Positions 49,528-59,400 are shown, counted from the stretch's first letter. The stretch: DNA of 64,000 nucleotides from Pseudomonas chlororaphis (GCA_001023535.1 CP011020.1:1767001-1831000), one strand, 5' to 3'. The notes: generated by a model from the sequence alone, not told the origin. Numbers and translations: made by a program.

Positions 49528-51966
49528 TCAAACCGGCTTGGCCTCCGCCAGAGCCTGCTGGGCCAGTTCCTTTTCCGCTTCCTTGATGTCGTCTTCGCTG
49601 ATCATTTCGGCGATGACCCGCAGGCGCTCCACCACCCGGGCGTTGACGCTGCCCTCCGGAAACTCGCCGTTCTCATCGGGCTCACCGGCCGGCTCACCCA
49701 CCAGCAGGCTCAACGCCTCGTCGGCCTGGCGGACCGCATAGACGTGGAATTGCCCGGCGCGCACGGCGGCCAGCACCCGCTCATCGAGCATCAGCGTCGC
49801 GACGTTGGCCTGGGGGATGATCGCCCCCTGCTCGCCCGTCAGCCCGCGGGCTTCGCAGAGGCGGAAGAAGCCTTCGATCTTCTCGTTGACCCCGCCCACC
49901 GCCTGCACTTCGCCAAACTGGTTGATCGAACCGGTGATGGCGAAACATTGCTTCAACGGCGTCTTCGACAGGGCCGAAATCAGCGTGCACGCCTCACCCA
50001 GCGAGGCGCTGTCGCCGTCCACGTAACCGTAGGACTGCTCCAGGGCGATACTGGCCGAGATCGCCAGCGGGAATTCCTGGGCATAACGGCTGCCCAGGTA
50101 ACCGGTGAGGATCATCACGCCCTTGGAGTGGATCGGTTGGCCGAGGTTGACCTCGCGCTCGATGTCGACGATGCCGCTGCCACCCGGGTACACCGTGGCG
50201 GAAATCCGCGCTGGCACGCCAAACGCCGAATCACCGACCTCCAGCACCGTCAGACCGTTGCACTTGCCCACGGCGGCGCCGTCGGTGTCGATCAGGATGA
50301 TCCCCGCCAGCATGTCGTCGAGGATCCGCGCCGAGACGCGTCCGGTGCGGGTGGCCTTGGCTTTCAGTGCGCGTTCGATATGGCCGGCATCGGTCATTTC
50401 GTCACCGGCCAGCTGGCGAATGAAATCCGCTTCGCTGACCAGTTGGAACAGGTCGCCGATACGCGCCGACAGACGCCCCTGGTGCTCGGCCAGGCGAGCG
50501 CTGTAGGTCGCCAGGCGAGCCACCGCATCAGCGGTCAACGGCGCCATGCCCTCCTCCGAGGTGCGGGTCTTGAGCAACTGGGCGAACTGCTCCAGGCTTT
50601 CATCGCCCATCGGGATGTCTTCGTCGAAGTCCACCAGCACGCGAAACATTTCCTGGAAGTCCGAGTCCAGGTCCTGCAAGGCGTAGTAGAGCTGGCGGGC
50701 GCCAATGATCACGACCTTGACCTGCAACGGGATGTGCTGCGGCGTCAGGGTCACCGTGGCCAGTCGCCCCAGCTCACCCAACGGCGATTCCATTTTCAGC
50801 TTGCGCGACTGCAGAGCGCGCTTGAGCGCATCCCACACGAATGGTTCGCCAAGCATTTTTTCCGCTTCGAGGATCAGGAACCCACCGTTGGCCCGGTGCA
50901 AGGCCCCTGGACGCAACTGCCGGTACGTGGTGTAGAGCGCGCCCTGGTCGGTGCTGTATTCAATACGGCCGAAGAGGTTGTCGTAGGTCGGGTGCGGCTC
51001 GAACACCACCGGCGCACCGCCGCTGGACGGATGCCCCACCACCAGGCTCGGGGCATATTGTTCCTCCAGCAGCTTGCGGGCAACGGCGTCGGTCTTGCTG
51101 TCGTCCACCAGTTGCTCGACCACCGTGCGCAGCAGGTTGACCTGCATGGCTTGCAGATAACCGCAGACGGCGGCGTTCTCGGCGTACTTTTCCGACAACG
51201 GCGCCAACAGCGGTTGCAGGGCCAGGGTGATGGTTTCTTCGTTGAGCTGACGCAACTGGTTGTTGGACTCGCGCTTCCACTGCGGCAGGCTGGCGAGTTC
51301 TTCGTTCAGGCGCTCTTCCAGGCTGGAGATATCCTCGTGGAAACGCTCGCGCTCGGCTTCCGGCAACTGGGCGAATTCCGCCTCGTCCAGGGCCTTGCCC
51401 TCGCTCATCGGCGTGAAGGCGATGTTGCTGCTGTCGCGGTACAGCGCGACGTCCTTTTCCAGCGCCAGGCGCTCGATCACATCGAGGGCGCGGTCGTAGC
51501 GCTGGTTGAAGGCGCGATCGATGGCGCTCTTCTTCTGTTGGTAGGACGGGTGCTCGAACACCGCGGGAAAGGTCGCCAGCAGGTTGTCGATCAGGCCGTT
51601 GATGTCGGCGATGAAGGCGCCGGCAGTGCCCGATGGCAGCTCCAGTGCACGGGGTTCGCGAGGCTCATCGAAATTGTTGACGTAGACCCAGTCTGCCGGG
51701 GTCTGCATGCGCTTGCCCTCGGCCTTGAGGTAGCGCTTGACGAACGAGAACCGACCGGTACCGGGCTCGCCCATGACGAATACGTTGTAACCGGGGCGCG
51801 GCATGGCCACGCCGAACTGCAAGGCTTCGACCGCACGCTCCTGGCCGAGCACACCGCGAAAGGGCTCCAGATCATTGGTGGTAGAGAAGCTGAACTGTTC
51901 AGCGGAAAACGGACGGGTCAGCGCTTCAGGCGCTAGACGCAAGCTGGCAGCAACAGGATCAGGCAT
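49528..51966 (-). CDS. Lon-like (LonB/YcbZ-type) S16 protease
   Basis: An 812-residue protein with an N-terminal AAA+ region and a C-terminal S16 protease domain. The catalytic Ser653 (DGDSASLGEA) and Lys696 (GGVNEKIEGFF) are 43 residues apart, exactly as in E. coli Lon. The P-loop GEPGTGRFS (66-74) has Arg72 where the Walker lysine belongs, so ATP use by this site is doubtful. A long helical insert (about 160-260) separates the ATPase halves. It is annotated in Pseudomonas as an ATP-dependent protease. Substrates unknown. It is transcribed alone. Confidence 0.9.
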   Translation of the reverse strand: MPDPVAASLRLAPEALTRPFSAEQFSFSTTNDLEPFRGVLGQERAVEALQFGVAMPRPGYNVFVMGEPGTGRFSFVKRYLKAEGKRMQTPADWVYVNNFDEPREPRALELPSGTAGAFIADINGLIDNLLATFPAVFEHPSYQQKKSAIDRAFNQRYDRALDVIERLALEKDVALYRDSSNIAFTPMSEGKALDEAEFAQLPEAERERFHEDISSLEERLNEELASLPQWKRESNNQLRQLNEETITLALQPLLAPLSEKYAENAAVCGYLQAMQVNLLRTVVEQLVDDSKTDAVARKLLEEQYAPSLVVGHPSSGGAPVVFEPHPTYDNLFGRIEYSTDQGALYTTYRQLRPGALHRANGGFLILEAEKMLGEPFVWDALKRALQSRKLKMESPLGELGRLATVTLTPQHIPLQVKVVIIGARQLYYALQDLDSDFQEMFRVLVDFDEDIPMGDESLEQFAQLLKTRTSEEGMAPLTADAVARLATYSARLAEHQGRLSARIGDLFQLVSEADFIRQLAGDEMTDAGHIERALKAKATRTGRVSARILDDMLAGIILIDTDGAAVGKCNGLTVLEVGDSAFGVPARISATVYPGGSGIVDIEREVNLGQPIHSKGVMILTGYLGSRYAQEFPLAISASIALEQSYGYVDGDSASLGEACTLISALSKTPLKQCFAITGSINQFGEVQAVGGVNEKIEGFFRLCEARGLTGEQGAIIPQANVATLMLDERVLAAVRAGQFHVYAVRQADEALSLLVGEPAGEPDENGEFPEGSVNARVVERLRVIAEMISEDDIKEAEKELAQQALAEAKPV

Positions 51967-52253
51967 CGGGCTTCCTTACATCAGGCGGGGCAGATAGCGG
52001 CATTCTGGCGCTGCCCATGCCTGACTGGCAAGGAGCGCCTCAGGCCAAAGCATAGTCGAGCGAGCGCCCCGGCCCGGGCTCGGTCCATTCACGACCCCAC
52101 GGATTGTTTTTGCAAAATGTCACGGAACCCCAGGATCGTGCCTAAACTCCAAATTGCGCGGCTGGAACAATAACCGGCCCACTGGCACGCGTGGTTGAAG
52201 CCACAAAGGCGCCAGACCCTGTCCATTGGTATGCACATAAAGAGAACATAGCT

Positions 52254-52742
52254 ATGAAACGGATTCTTCTCGGTACTCTCTTCACCGCTGTATCCATCAA
52301 CGCCATGGCTCAGGCGCCAGGCGGCCCGGATTGCGGTTGGGGCAACATGCTGTTCGAAGGTCAGCGTGGCACTCCGGCTCACTTCCTGGCATCCACCACC
52401 AACGGCACCTCCGGTAACGCCACCTTCGGCATGACCTCCGGCACCAACGGTTGCTCGACCAACGCGGCACTGACCTATGGTGGCAAGTCCTGGCTGGCCA
52501 TGAATGGCATGATGAACGAGCTGTCCGAAGACATGGCCAAGGGTCAGGGCGAAGCGCTGACCACCTATGCCGTGGTGCTGGGCGTGGCGCCGGAAGATCG
52601 CGCACACTTCTCGGCCGTCACCCACGAGCACTTCCAGCAAATCTTCAGCAAGGCTGACGTGACCGCCGAAGACGTGCATACCAATACCCTGGCCGTCCTG
52701 AAGAACGATCCACGCCTGGCCAAATACGCCACTCAAGCTTAA
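52254..52742 (+). CDS. DUF3015 secreted protein
   Basis: A 162-residue protein. The signal peptide (KRILLGTLFTAVSINAMA) is followed by the DUF3015 core: PDCGWGNMLFEGQRGTPAHFLASTTNGTSGNATFGMTSGTNGC, then helices with DMAKGQGEALTTYAVVLGVAPEDRAHF. Two cysteines probably pair. Likely periplasmic; function unknown. It is a single-gene unit with its own terminator. Confidence 0.88.
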   Translation: MKRILLGTLFTAVSINAMAQAPGGPDCGWGNMLFEGQRGTPAHFLASTTNGTSGNATFGMTSGTNGCSTNAALTYGGKSWLAMNGMMNELSEDMAKGQGEALTTYAVVLGVAPEDRAHFSAVTHEHFQQIFSKADVTAEDVHTNTLAVLKNDPRLAKYATQA

Positions 52743-52753
52743 GCTCGACACCA

Positions 52754-52783
52754 CTCGCTCCTCTCGGGGAGCGGGTTTTCTTT
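52754..52783 (+). terminator. Intrinsic terminator of the DUF3015 gene
   Basis: CGCTCC pairs with GGAGCG and is followed by GGTTTTCTTT, 12 bases past the stop. Confidence 0.7.
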
Positions 52784-52830
52784 CTGGGGCCCCTTGCGCT
52801 CTTTTTTTTCGACTTTCCAAGTAGCCGACT

Positions 52831-54684
52831 ATGCTCAAACGCCTTGCCTGGCTGGCGCTCTGTGTGTGCGCCCCGCTGTCCGCAGCGCCTCATGTCGACC
52901 CTCAACGTTTGCAGCAACTGGCCAATGACCGCTTCTGGATTTCCCTGGGCCACTATGAAACCGCCAAGCTGGGCGGCTGGCGCAGCTACATCAGCGACAA
53001 GAAATTCTTCCTCGCGCCCGACGGCAATCAGCACCCCGACCGTGAACTGACCGCCACGCTGCAAGCCTTGTATGGCCCGGCCAGTGCCGGCCAGCAGCAC
53101 GCCCAATGCGTGTACCCGGCACGCACGCGCTGGCTCAAGGCGCAGCTCAAGCTGACGGACCTGCCCGCCGTCGACTGCAGCGAATTCAACCAATGGTTCA
53201 AGGACGTCTCGCCCCACAGCGCGGTGATGATTTTTCCGGCGGCGTACCTCAACAGCCCATCTTCGATGTTCGGCCATACCCTGCTGCGCATCGACCAGGC
53301 CGACGTGCAAAGCGACAAGACCGCCCTGCTCAGCTACGCGATCAATTTCGGCGCCTACATCGAAGGCTCGGACAACAGCATCCTTTACGCCTGGAAGGGC
53401 TTGATGGGGGGCTATCCCGGCCTGTTCGCCCTGGTGCCCTACCAGGAAAAACTTTCCGAGTACCGAAGCCTGGAGAACCGCGACCTGTGGGAGTATCGCC
53501 TCAACCTGAGCCAGGTCGAAACCGAGCGCATGGTCGAACACGTCTGGGAACTCAAGCAGATCCAGTTCGACTACTTTTTCTTCGACGAAAACTGCTCCTA
53601 TCGCCTGCTTGAACTGTTGCAGGTGGCGCGCCCCAGCCTGCGCCTGACCGAACAGTTCCCGCTGACCGCCATCCCCACCGACACCGTCAAGGCGGTGAAG
53701 GAAGCCGGCCTGGTGGAAAGCATCCAGTACCGACCGTCCCGGGAGCGGGAACTGCTCAGCCGTGCCGAACCGCTCAGCGATGACGAACAACAATGGGTGC
53801 TGAAGGTCAGCGCCGACCAGCAACAACTGCAAGCCGACGCCTTCAAGGCGCTGCCACGGGACCGCCAGGCGCTGATCGTCGATGCGGCCTACCGCCTGGA
53901 GCGCTACCGCGCCAACGGCCAGGAGCGCGACCCACAGCGCTCCCAGCGCAGCTTCGAATTGTTGCGGGCGATCAACCAGAATCCCGCGCCGGAACTCGAT
54001 ATCCCGCAGCCGGGCCTGCCCGAGGACGGCCATGAATCCCGCACCTGGCAGGCCGGCCTCGGCACCCGGGGCGACCGGGCGTTCGGCGAGTATGGCTTGC
54101 GCATGGCCTATCACGACCTCAACGACAACGCCGAGAGCTTCCCGCTGGGGGCCCAGATTGAAATCCTGCAACTCAAACTGCGCCAGCACGAAGGCAATGA
54201 CTGGCAGGTGCAACAACTCGACCTGGCGACGATTCGCTCGCTGACGCCGCGCAACGAGTTGTTGCAGCCATGGTCCTGGCAGGTTACCGGCGGCCTGGAG
54301 CGAGTGCCGGGCAAGCACGACGATGAAACCCTGGTCAGCCACGTCAACGGCGGTGCCGGCGGGACCTGGGCATTGGGCGAAGATGTGCTGGGGTTCGCCC
54401 TGGGCACGGTGCGGGTCGAGCACAACAACGACTTCGCCGAGTTCATCGCCCCGGCCGGCGGCTTCAACAGCGGCGTGCTGTGGAAAAACCCGCTGGGCAA
54501 CCTGAGCCTGGAAGCCAAGGGCGACTACTTCGTCAACGGCGAAGTGCGCCGCAGCCTGAGCCTGAACCAGCAATGGGAATTGTCCCGCAACCTCGGCCTG
54601 CGCCTGAGTGCCCAACGTGAATTCAGCCACCTCGCCTCGCCGGAGAACGAAGTGATGCTCGAGGTGAAGTGGTACCACTACTGA
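52831..54684 (+). CDS. DUF4105 outer-envelope protein
   Basis: A 617-residue protein with a signal peptide (LKRLAWLALCVCAPLSAA). The DUF4105 domain spans about 120-330 and has the motif NSPSSMFGHTLLRID and the downstream YFFFDENCSYRLLELLQ, where His and Cys could form a papain-like NlpC/P60 pair. The C-terminal half alternates polar and hydrophobic residues and ends in aromatic Tyr (VKWYHY), as an outer-membrane barrel would. This suggests an outer-membrane protein with a periplasmic enzyme-like domain; activity is unproven. Confidence 0.85.
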   Translation: MLKRLAWLALCVCAPLSAAPHVDPQRLQQLANDRFWISLGHYETAKLGGWRSYISDKKFFLAPDGNQHPDRELTATLQALYGPASAGQQHAQCVYPARTRWLKAQLKLTDLPAVDCSEFNQWFKDVSPHSAVMIFPAAYLNSPSSMFGHTLLRIDQADVQSDKTALLSYAINFGAYIEGSDNSILYAWKGLMGGYPGLFALVPYQEKLSEYRSLENRDLWEYRLNLSQVETERMVEHVWELKQIQFDYFFFDENCSYRLLELLQVARPSLRLTEQFPLTAIPTDTVKAVKEAGLVESIQYRPSRERELLSRAEPLSDDEQQWVLKVSADQQQLQADAFKALPRDRQALIVDAAYRLERYRANGQERDPQRSQRSFELLRAINQNPAPELDIPQPGLPEDGHESRTWQAGLGTRGDRAFGEYGLRMAYHDLNDNAESFPLGAQIEILQLKLRQHEGNDWQVQQLDLATIRSLTPRNELLQPWSWQVTGGLERVPGKHDDETLVSHVNGGAGGTWALGEDVLGFALGTVRVEHNNDFAEFIAPAGGFNSGVLWKNPLGNLSLEAKGDYFVNGEVRRSLSLNQQWELSRNLGLRLSAQREFSHLASPENEVMLEVKWYHY

Positions 54685-54816
54685 CGCCGACGGCCGTCAA
54701 TCGAGCGCCCCCGCCAGGGCGTTCGTCACCTGCCCAACGGATTGCTCACAACGCTTTCACATCGGCCTGACGAATCCGCTTCTAGACTTCAGGTGAATCC
54801 GGCAGGAAGGCAGAAA

Positions 54817-55173
54817 ATGAGGCGGGCGGTGGTGGTATTGGCGGTACTGATGTTGCTTGGCGGTTGCGAGACCACTCACGAGGACCTCATTGCCCGAGGT
54901 TTCCCACCGGCCTTCGCCGACGGCTACGACGACGGTTGCAGCAGCGGCCGGCAAGCCGCCGGCGTGATTACCGGTCAGTTCCGCAAAGATGTGCCGCGCT
55001 ATCTGAAGGATCCCCGCTACGCCGAAGGCTGGAGCGACGGGTTCCGGCAGTGCCAGGCCATGCGCGAAAGCGAAGAGCGCGATGCCTATCGCGAACGCCA
55101 TTGGGACGAGCGCGAACGCGCCTGGCAACAGGAAAAGGATCGGGACGCCGGCCGGGCTTATCGCTCGCAGTGA
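54817..55173 (+). CDS. Putative lipoprotein, 118 residues
   Basis: A signal peptide with lipobox LLGGC (MRRAVVVLAVLMLLGGCETT), then a small domain with AFADGYDDGCSSGRQAAG and YAEGWSDGFRQCQ, and a highly charged C-terminal helix. The two GYDDG/GWSDG repeats are similar to each other. AAGG precedes ATG 54817. Function unknown; it would be processed by LspA. Confidence 0.8.
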   Translation: MRRAVVVLAVLMLLGGCETTHEDLIARGFPPAFADGYDDGCSSGRQAAGVITGQFRKDVPRYLKDPRYAEGWSDGFRQCQAMRESEERDAYRERHWDERERAWQQEKDRDAGRAYRSQ

Positions 55174-55243
55174 GTCGCGCATAGACATTCGTCGAAACCA
55201 AAAGCCTGCGACCATGGCCCAAACTCCAACAGAGGAGAACACC

Positions 55244-55735
55244 ATGAGTCGCGCTTTCGTCAACGAAGACAACGCCGCCGCCCAGGCCGACCAGCCAGTC
55301 GAACGCCAGGTCAGCGCACAACCGAACTACGTCACGCCCAGCGGGCTCGCCGAGTTGCAGGCGCGGGTCGCACAGTTGCAGGCGTTGCACAGCCAGCAGA
55401 CAGCCCGCGGCGATCAGGCCGATAAGCAGCGGATCGCGGACATCGAACGTGACCTGCGCTATTTCAACCTGCGCCTGCAAAGCGCCCAGGTCGTGGCGCC
55501 GACGTCATCCGATCAGGTCCGGATTGGACACTGGGTGACCTTCGCCGACGAACTGGACCAGCAGCAACGGGTGCAACTGGTGGGCGAGGACCAGGCCGAC
55601 GCGGCCAGCGGCCTGATCAACTGGGGATCACCCCTGGGCCGGGCGTTGCTGGGAGCGAAGTTGGGGGATGAGGTGGTCTGGCAGCGACCGGTGGGCGATC
55701 TTTGCATTGAAGTGATTGCAATCGAACTGCCCTGA
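55244..55735 (+). CDS. GreA/GreB family elongation factor-like protein
   Basis: A 163-residue protein. The N-terminal coiled coil (PSGLAELQARVAQLQALHSQQ...DLRYFNLRLQSAQVV) is followed by a GreA/B-type FKBP-like C-terminal domain (VRIGHWVTFADELDQQQRVQLVGEDQADAASGLINWGSPLGRALLGAKLGDEV). The acidic tip residues of true cleavage factors are not obvious, so it may be a Gre-like regulator of RNA polymerase rather than GreB itself. ATG 55244 follows GAGGAG. Confidence 0.85.
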   Translation: MSRAFVNEDNAAAQADQPVERQVSAQPNYVTPSGLAELQARVAQLQALHSQQTARGDQADKQRIADIERDLRYFNLRLQSAQVVAPTSSDQVRIGHWVTFADELDQQQRVQLVGEDQADAASGLINWGSPLGRALLGAKLGDEVVWQRPVGDLCIEVIAIELP

Positions 55736-55793
55736 AGCGGCGCGCGCCGGCATCTTGCTATTGGATTAACTCACAACTAACAGCCATTCGCTT

Positions 55794-55817
55794 AGTTACC
55801 TGTAGCGACAGGTAACT
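55794..55817. promoter_or_regulatory. Perfect palindrome upstream of the lanthipeptide genes
   Basis: AGTTACCTGT-AGCG-ACAGGTAACT, 10-bp arms with a four-base centre, lies 100 bases before the first precursor gene. There is no T-tract, so it is more likely an operator than a terminator. The inner arms ACCTGT/ACAGGT resemble those of a lux box, but the spacer is four bases instead of eight. Confidence 0.5.
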
Positions 55818-55842
55818 GCAACATGAGGTTATAACCGCAAGT

Positions 55843-55870
55843 TTGCGCTTATCGAAGTCCATGCTACTGT
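55843..55870 (+). promoter_or_regulatory. Weak candidate promoter for the lanthipeptide genes
   Basis: TTGCGC, a 16-base spacer and TACTGT preceded by TGC (extended -10). It lies 26 bases downstream of the palindrome and 47 bases before the first precursor start. Confidence 0.3.
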
Positions 55871-55916
55871 TTTTCCCGCGTCGAAACCGGCGCAAACAAA
55901 AACAAGGAGATGCATG

Positions 55917-56060
55917 ATGGGCGAACACATTTTGGCAATGTCCGGTGACTTCGACGGCGACTTCAATGCCTACCAACAGGTAAACCACCTCGGCATCGAA
56001 TCGGCGGCGCGGACCATTGTCGAGTGCGGCACTGTGCATTGCACCGCTATCTTGTGCTGA
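55917..56060 (+). CDS. Lanthipeptide precursor peptide 1 (LanA-like)
   Basis: A 47-residue peptide. The leader (MGEHILAMSGDFDGDFNAYQ) matches that of precursor 2 at 13 of the first 20 positions. The C-terminal core has Cys37, Cys42 and Cys47, exactly five apart, each preceded by a threonine (T33, T39, T43), so three methyllanthionine rings can form (TIVEC, TVHC, TAILC). ATG 55917 is chosen over ATG 55914 because AGGAG is seven bases upstream and it aligns with precursor 2. There is no double-glycine cleavage motif. Its identity rests on the neighbouring lanM. Confidence 0.8.
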   Translation: MGEHILAMSGDFDGDFNAYQQVNHLGIESAARTIVECGTVHCTAILC

Positions 56061-56220
56061 ATCCTGCTCTTTGAAGTCAATCCGCACCGCGGGCACTTCG
56101 ACACTCCCTAACCCTATCCCTTAATAACTTCATGACATCCCACCGTTCGGATGCGCTGTCTGGCACCCGATCGCCCGTGGGTCATTGTATTGAATTGATC
56201 AACCTGATGAGGAACACATC

Positions 56221-56379
56221 ATGAGCGAACAGATCCTGAACATGTCCGGCGACTTCTATCTCGAGTTCGACGCCTATCAAGCGCCGGCCAGCAACATCGC
56301 CGCAATCCTGGCGACGACGATGGAATGCAACACGTTCGGCACCTGCACCAACCTCGAGTGCTCGACACTCGGGTGCTGA
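56221..56379 (+). CDS. Lanthipeptide precursor peptide 2 (LanA-like)
   Basis: A 52-residue peptide sharing the leader pattern of precursor 1 (E3, I5-L6, M8-SGDF-12, F16, A18-Y-Q20). The core has Cys36, Cys42, Cys47 and Cys52 and seven Ser/Thr. Four non-overlapping five-residue ring units can be read: TTMEC, TFGTC, TNLEC, STLGC. Relative to precursor 1, Cys42, Thr43 and Cys47 coincide and a fourth ring is added at the end. GAGGAA precedes ATG. It lies 160 bases after precursor 1 and 84 before lanM. Confidence 0.82.
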   Translation: MSEQILNMSGDFYLEFDAYQAPASNIAAILATTMECNTFGTCTNLECSTLGC

Positions 56380-56419
56380 TCCAGCCCACTGACCGTCGCA
56401 ACAGGCAACACCGATAAAC

Positions 56420-56444
56420 ATGGAGCAGGCACCGCCTGCTCCAT
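56420..56444 (+). promoter_or_regulatory. Hairpin between precursor 2 and lanM
   Basis: ATGGAGCAGGC and its exact inverse GCCTGCTCCAT flank a three-base loop. No T-run follows. It ends seven bases before the lanM ribosome binding site (AGGAG 56452), so it could stabilise the precursor mRNA or lower lanM translation, giving more substrate than enzyme. Confidence 0.6.
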
Positions 56445-56463
56445 CCATGCCAGGAGCCTAGGC

Positions 56464-59400
56464 ATGCTTGTTAACGCTTTGAAGTGGGATCAGCGAGGGC
56501 AGTACACAGGCGCTTCCACACTCGACATCGCCCTGTTCGAAAACAACCTGACTCGCCTGCACGCCGATGACCAGGCTTTGCTGGATCACTTTGGTCTGGG
56601 CCGGGAACAACTGCTGAAACACGTCAGCGCCCCCAACCACCAACACCGCCTGCCCCCCAGCAGCGAATCATGCCTGCAAAGTTTGGAACAAAAGCTGGCC
56701 CACCTCGACAGCCTTCCTGTCGAAACAAAAACAAGTGCAACTAAAAAAGATAACTTTCATGGCTTCGGCCAGCGGTTTCTTCTTTATTTCATCGACACGT
56801 TCAAGGCCGACAAGCGTTACTCCCAAGTTTCACCGCACATTGACGAGTCGGCCTTGCTCGCAAGCCTCGAACAGTATGTTCTGGCCCGGGTGAGTCGCAC
56901 CTCGGAACAAAGTCTTGTGCATCATTTGAACACGCGAATTGCGCAAGGCGAAAACATTGACCTGGGCACCTTCAATGAACAACTGCGCACGTTGCCACTG
57001 CGGCCACTCTTCGAGTGCTACCCGGTACTGGCAACGCTGCTGTTCGATCAATTGGAAGATACCCTCAACTATCTTTATGCGCTCATTCTCCATTTCGCAG
57101 CCGACCTCGCATTATTGGAGGCCGCGTTTTCAAACGCGGCTCGGCAAATCAGTGCAATTGAACTGGGCCTCGGTGACCCCCACGGTCGCGGCGAAACGGT
57201 CTGTCTGGTCACCGTTGGCAGCGTTTCACTGGTCTACAAACCTCGGGCAAGCCGGGAAGCGCTTTTCTACAACCGCTTGCTTGAACACCTGCACGAGTGG
57301 ACAGGCGCGGACTGCTTCTCTGTGCGCGGGCCAAGGATTCTCAGCCGCCCGCGGCATAGCTGGATAGAAAAAATCGACAACCTGCCCTGCGAACAGGCAA
57401 CGGATGTCGAGTTGTTCTACAAGAGAATGGGCGCCCAGATCGCCGTCATTCATGCCTTGAACGGCATCGACTTTCATTACGAGAACATCATTGCCTGCGG
57501 CAGCAGCCCGGTCATGATCGACCTCGAATGCCTGTTCACGGCGTCCACCAGCGACTTGCTGACGGAGTTGCCCGCGGGCTGCGCACTGTCCAGCAGTTTC
57601 AAGGCGATCCAGCAATCCATCTGTTCCAGCGGCTTCGTGCCCTTTTCGCAAAAGACCAATAACGACCAGAGCGGGCTGACTCGCCAGGCCCTGTTCATTT
57701 CCACCCGTCGCGCCCTGGTTTTCGAGGGTGGGTTCTACCACCTGCGCAAAATCGAATTCGAGCATCAGTTGGCGCAAAAACACCTGCCCCTGCTGCAAGG
57801 CGAGCGAATAGGGCCGCAGGCCTATAAGACCGCGCTGTTCAAAGGCTTCGAATACGCTTACGGCGCACTGATGGTTCATCGGCACGCGATCATGGAGATG
57901 CTCGAACAATCCGCCGGCGAACTGACCACCCGCGTATTGCTCAAGAATTCGCAGCGCTACGCCGACTTTATCGGACTGATCCGCCACCCACGCTTCATGC
58001 AGAACATGCTCGACCGAGAACTGCTGCTTGCAACCCTGTGGAAAGATCTAAAAGAACCCTATCGGGAAAGAGGTATTGCCCGCTATGAAATAGCCGACCT
58101 GCAAAGGTCCAGTATTCCGTGTTTCACCATGGCGCTGAACGCACGCTGCTTTACGAACGCACAAGGTGAAACCGTCGAGATGGCAACCCTGGAACCTCCA
58201 TTAAAAAGTTGCCTGCAAAAAATCAGTCACCTGTCCCGTGAGGACTGGGCCCTGCAACGCACACTCCTGGACATCTGCCTGTTCCCAGAGCCATCCTCAC
58301 CGGAAACGCGAACACCCCTACTCCCTGGAAAAGAACCGCCAGCAGAGCGACTCGACGCGGTCCTGGCCATCAGCGCCCGCCTCGATGAACTTGCCGTGAG
58401 GGGCACGGCAACCGACGTCCGCTGGCTGTCTTTTCATACTCACCCCACGAGCCTGCGCAAATACCCGGCGCCGATGGACCATGGGTTGTATTCGGGTATC
58501 GCCGGGATCGGCCTGTTTTACCTGGCCGCGTTCAAAGTCGGTGGCCAGTCGCACTGGCTGTCGCGCCTGGATCGGATCCTGGACGCCCTGGACCAGCACT
58601 TCGGCTTTTTCCGAACCGACCTGACTGTCAGCGCTTATCACGGTCTTGGGGCCTACCTTTACTTGCTTATCAATCGCCGCCGGATCACCGCGGATGCCCG
58701 CCATGATGAAAAGATTGCCGGCTTGCTTACCCAACTGATCGAAATCCCCCCTGAGCGCTACGATTTCGACTTCCTCGCAGGCTGTTGTGGCGCGGTGACG
58801 CTCCTGGCCAATCTCCACGAGTCGTCGGCACAGAACGAGGTACTGCCGGCCCTCCGGCGGATGGTCGACTACATACGGGAGCAGGTCCTGATCGAAGAGG
58901 GTCGGCTTCTACGGCGCGATGATCGCTCCGTCATCCTGACGGGCTTGTCCCACGGTCTCTCGGGCGTCATCCATGCCCTGTGCAAGGCCTATGACGTGAC
59001 CGGGGATGCGACGCTGGTGCCTTTGGCCATCCAGGTGCTCGAAGGTGAGAACCGCTTGAGCCGGGACGGTTTCTGGCTGGACCTGAGGAACCTCGGACCA
59101 GTGGACCATACGTCCAAGTGGTGCCATGGCGACGGCGGTGTGCTCATTGCCAGGCGACAGCTGCTGCAATCGATGGGGGATGTGCTGGACGCGGCGACCC
59201 GACAGACCGTGCTCGACGACATACAGCGATGCGAGCGCAATCTCTGGGAGCACGGGTTGGGTGAGGGTTACAACCTGTGTCACGGCGATTTCGGCAATCT
59301 GTTGTGCCTGCATGACCTGTATCGGCATTCAGGCAACGCCGATGGCATGAACAGGGTCAGGACAGCCCTAGACGAGGCCGCCCGGCAATTTTTTGCAGGA

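Noticed and set aside
49516-51936. An 806-codon open frame on the plus strand
   Set aside because: Antisense shadow of the Lon-like protease, which has clear catalytic motifs.
52183-52197. TGGCACGCGTGGTTG before the DUF3015 gene, resembling a sigma-54 promoter
   Set aside because: The expected GC at the -12 position is absent and the spacing is wrong.
56161-56175. TGGCAC followed by CGATCGCC before precursor 2, resembling a sigma-54 promoter
   Set aside because: The GC element is one base too close to GG for a -24/-12 promoter.
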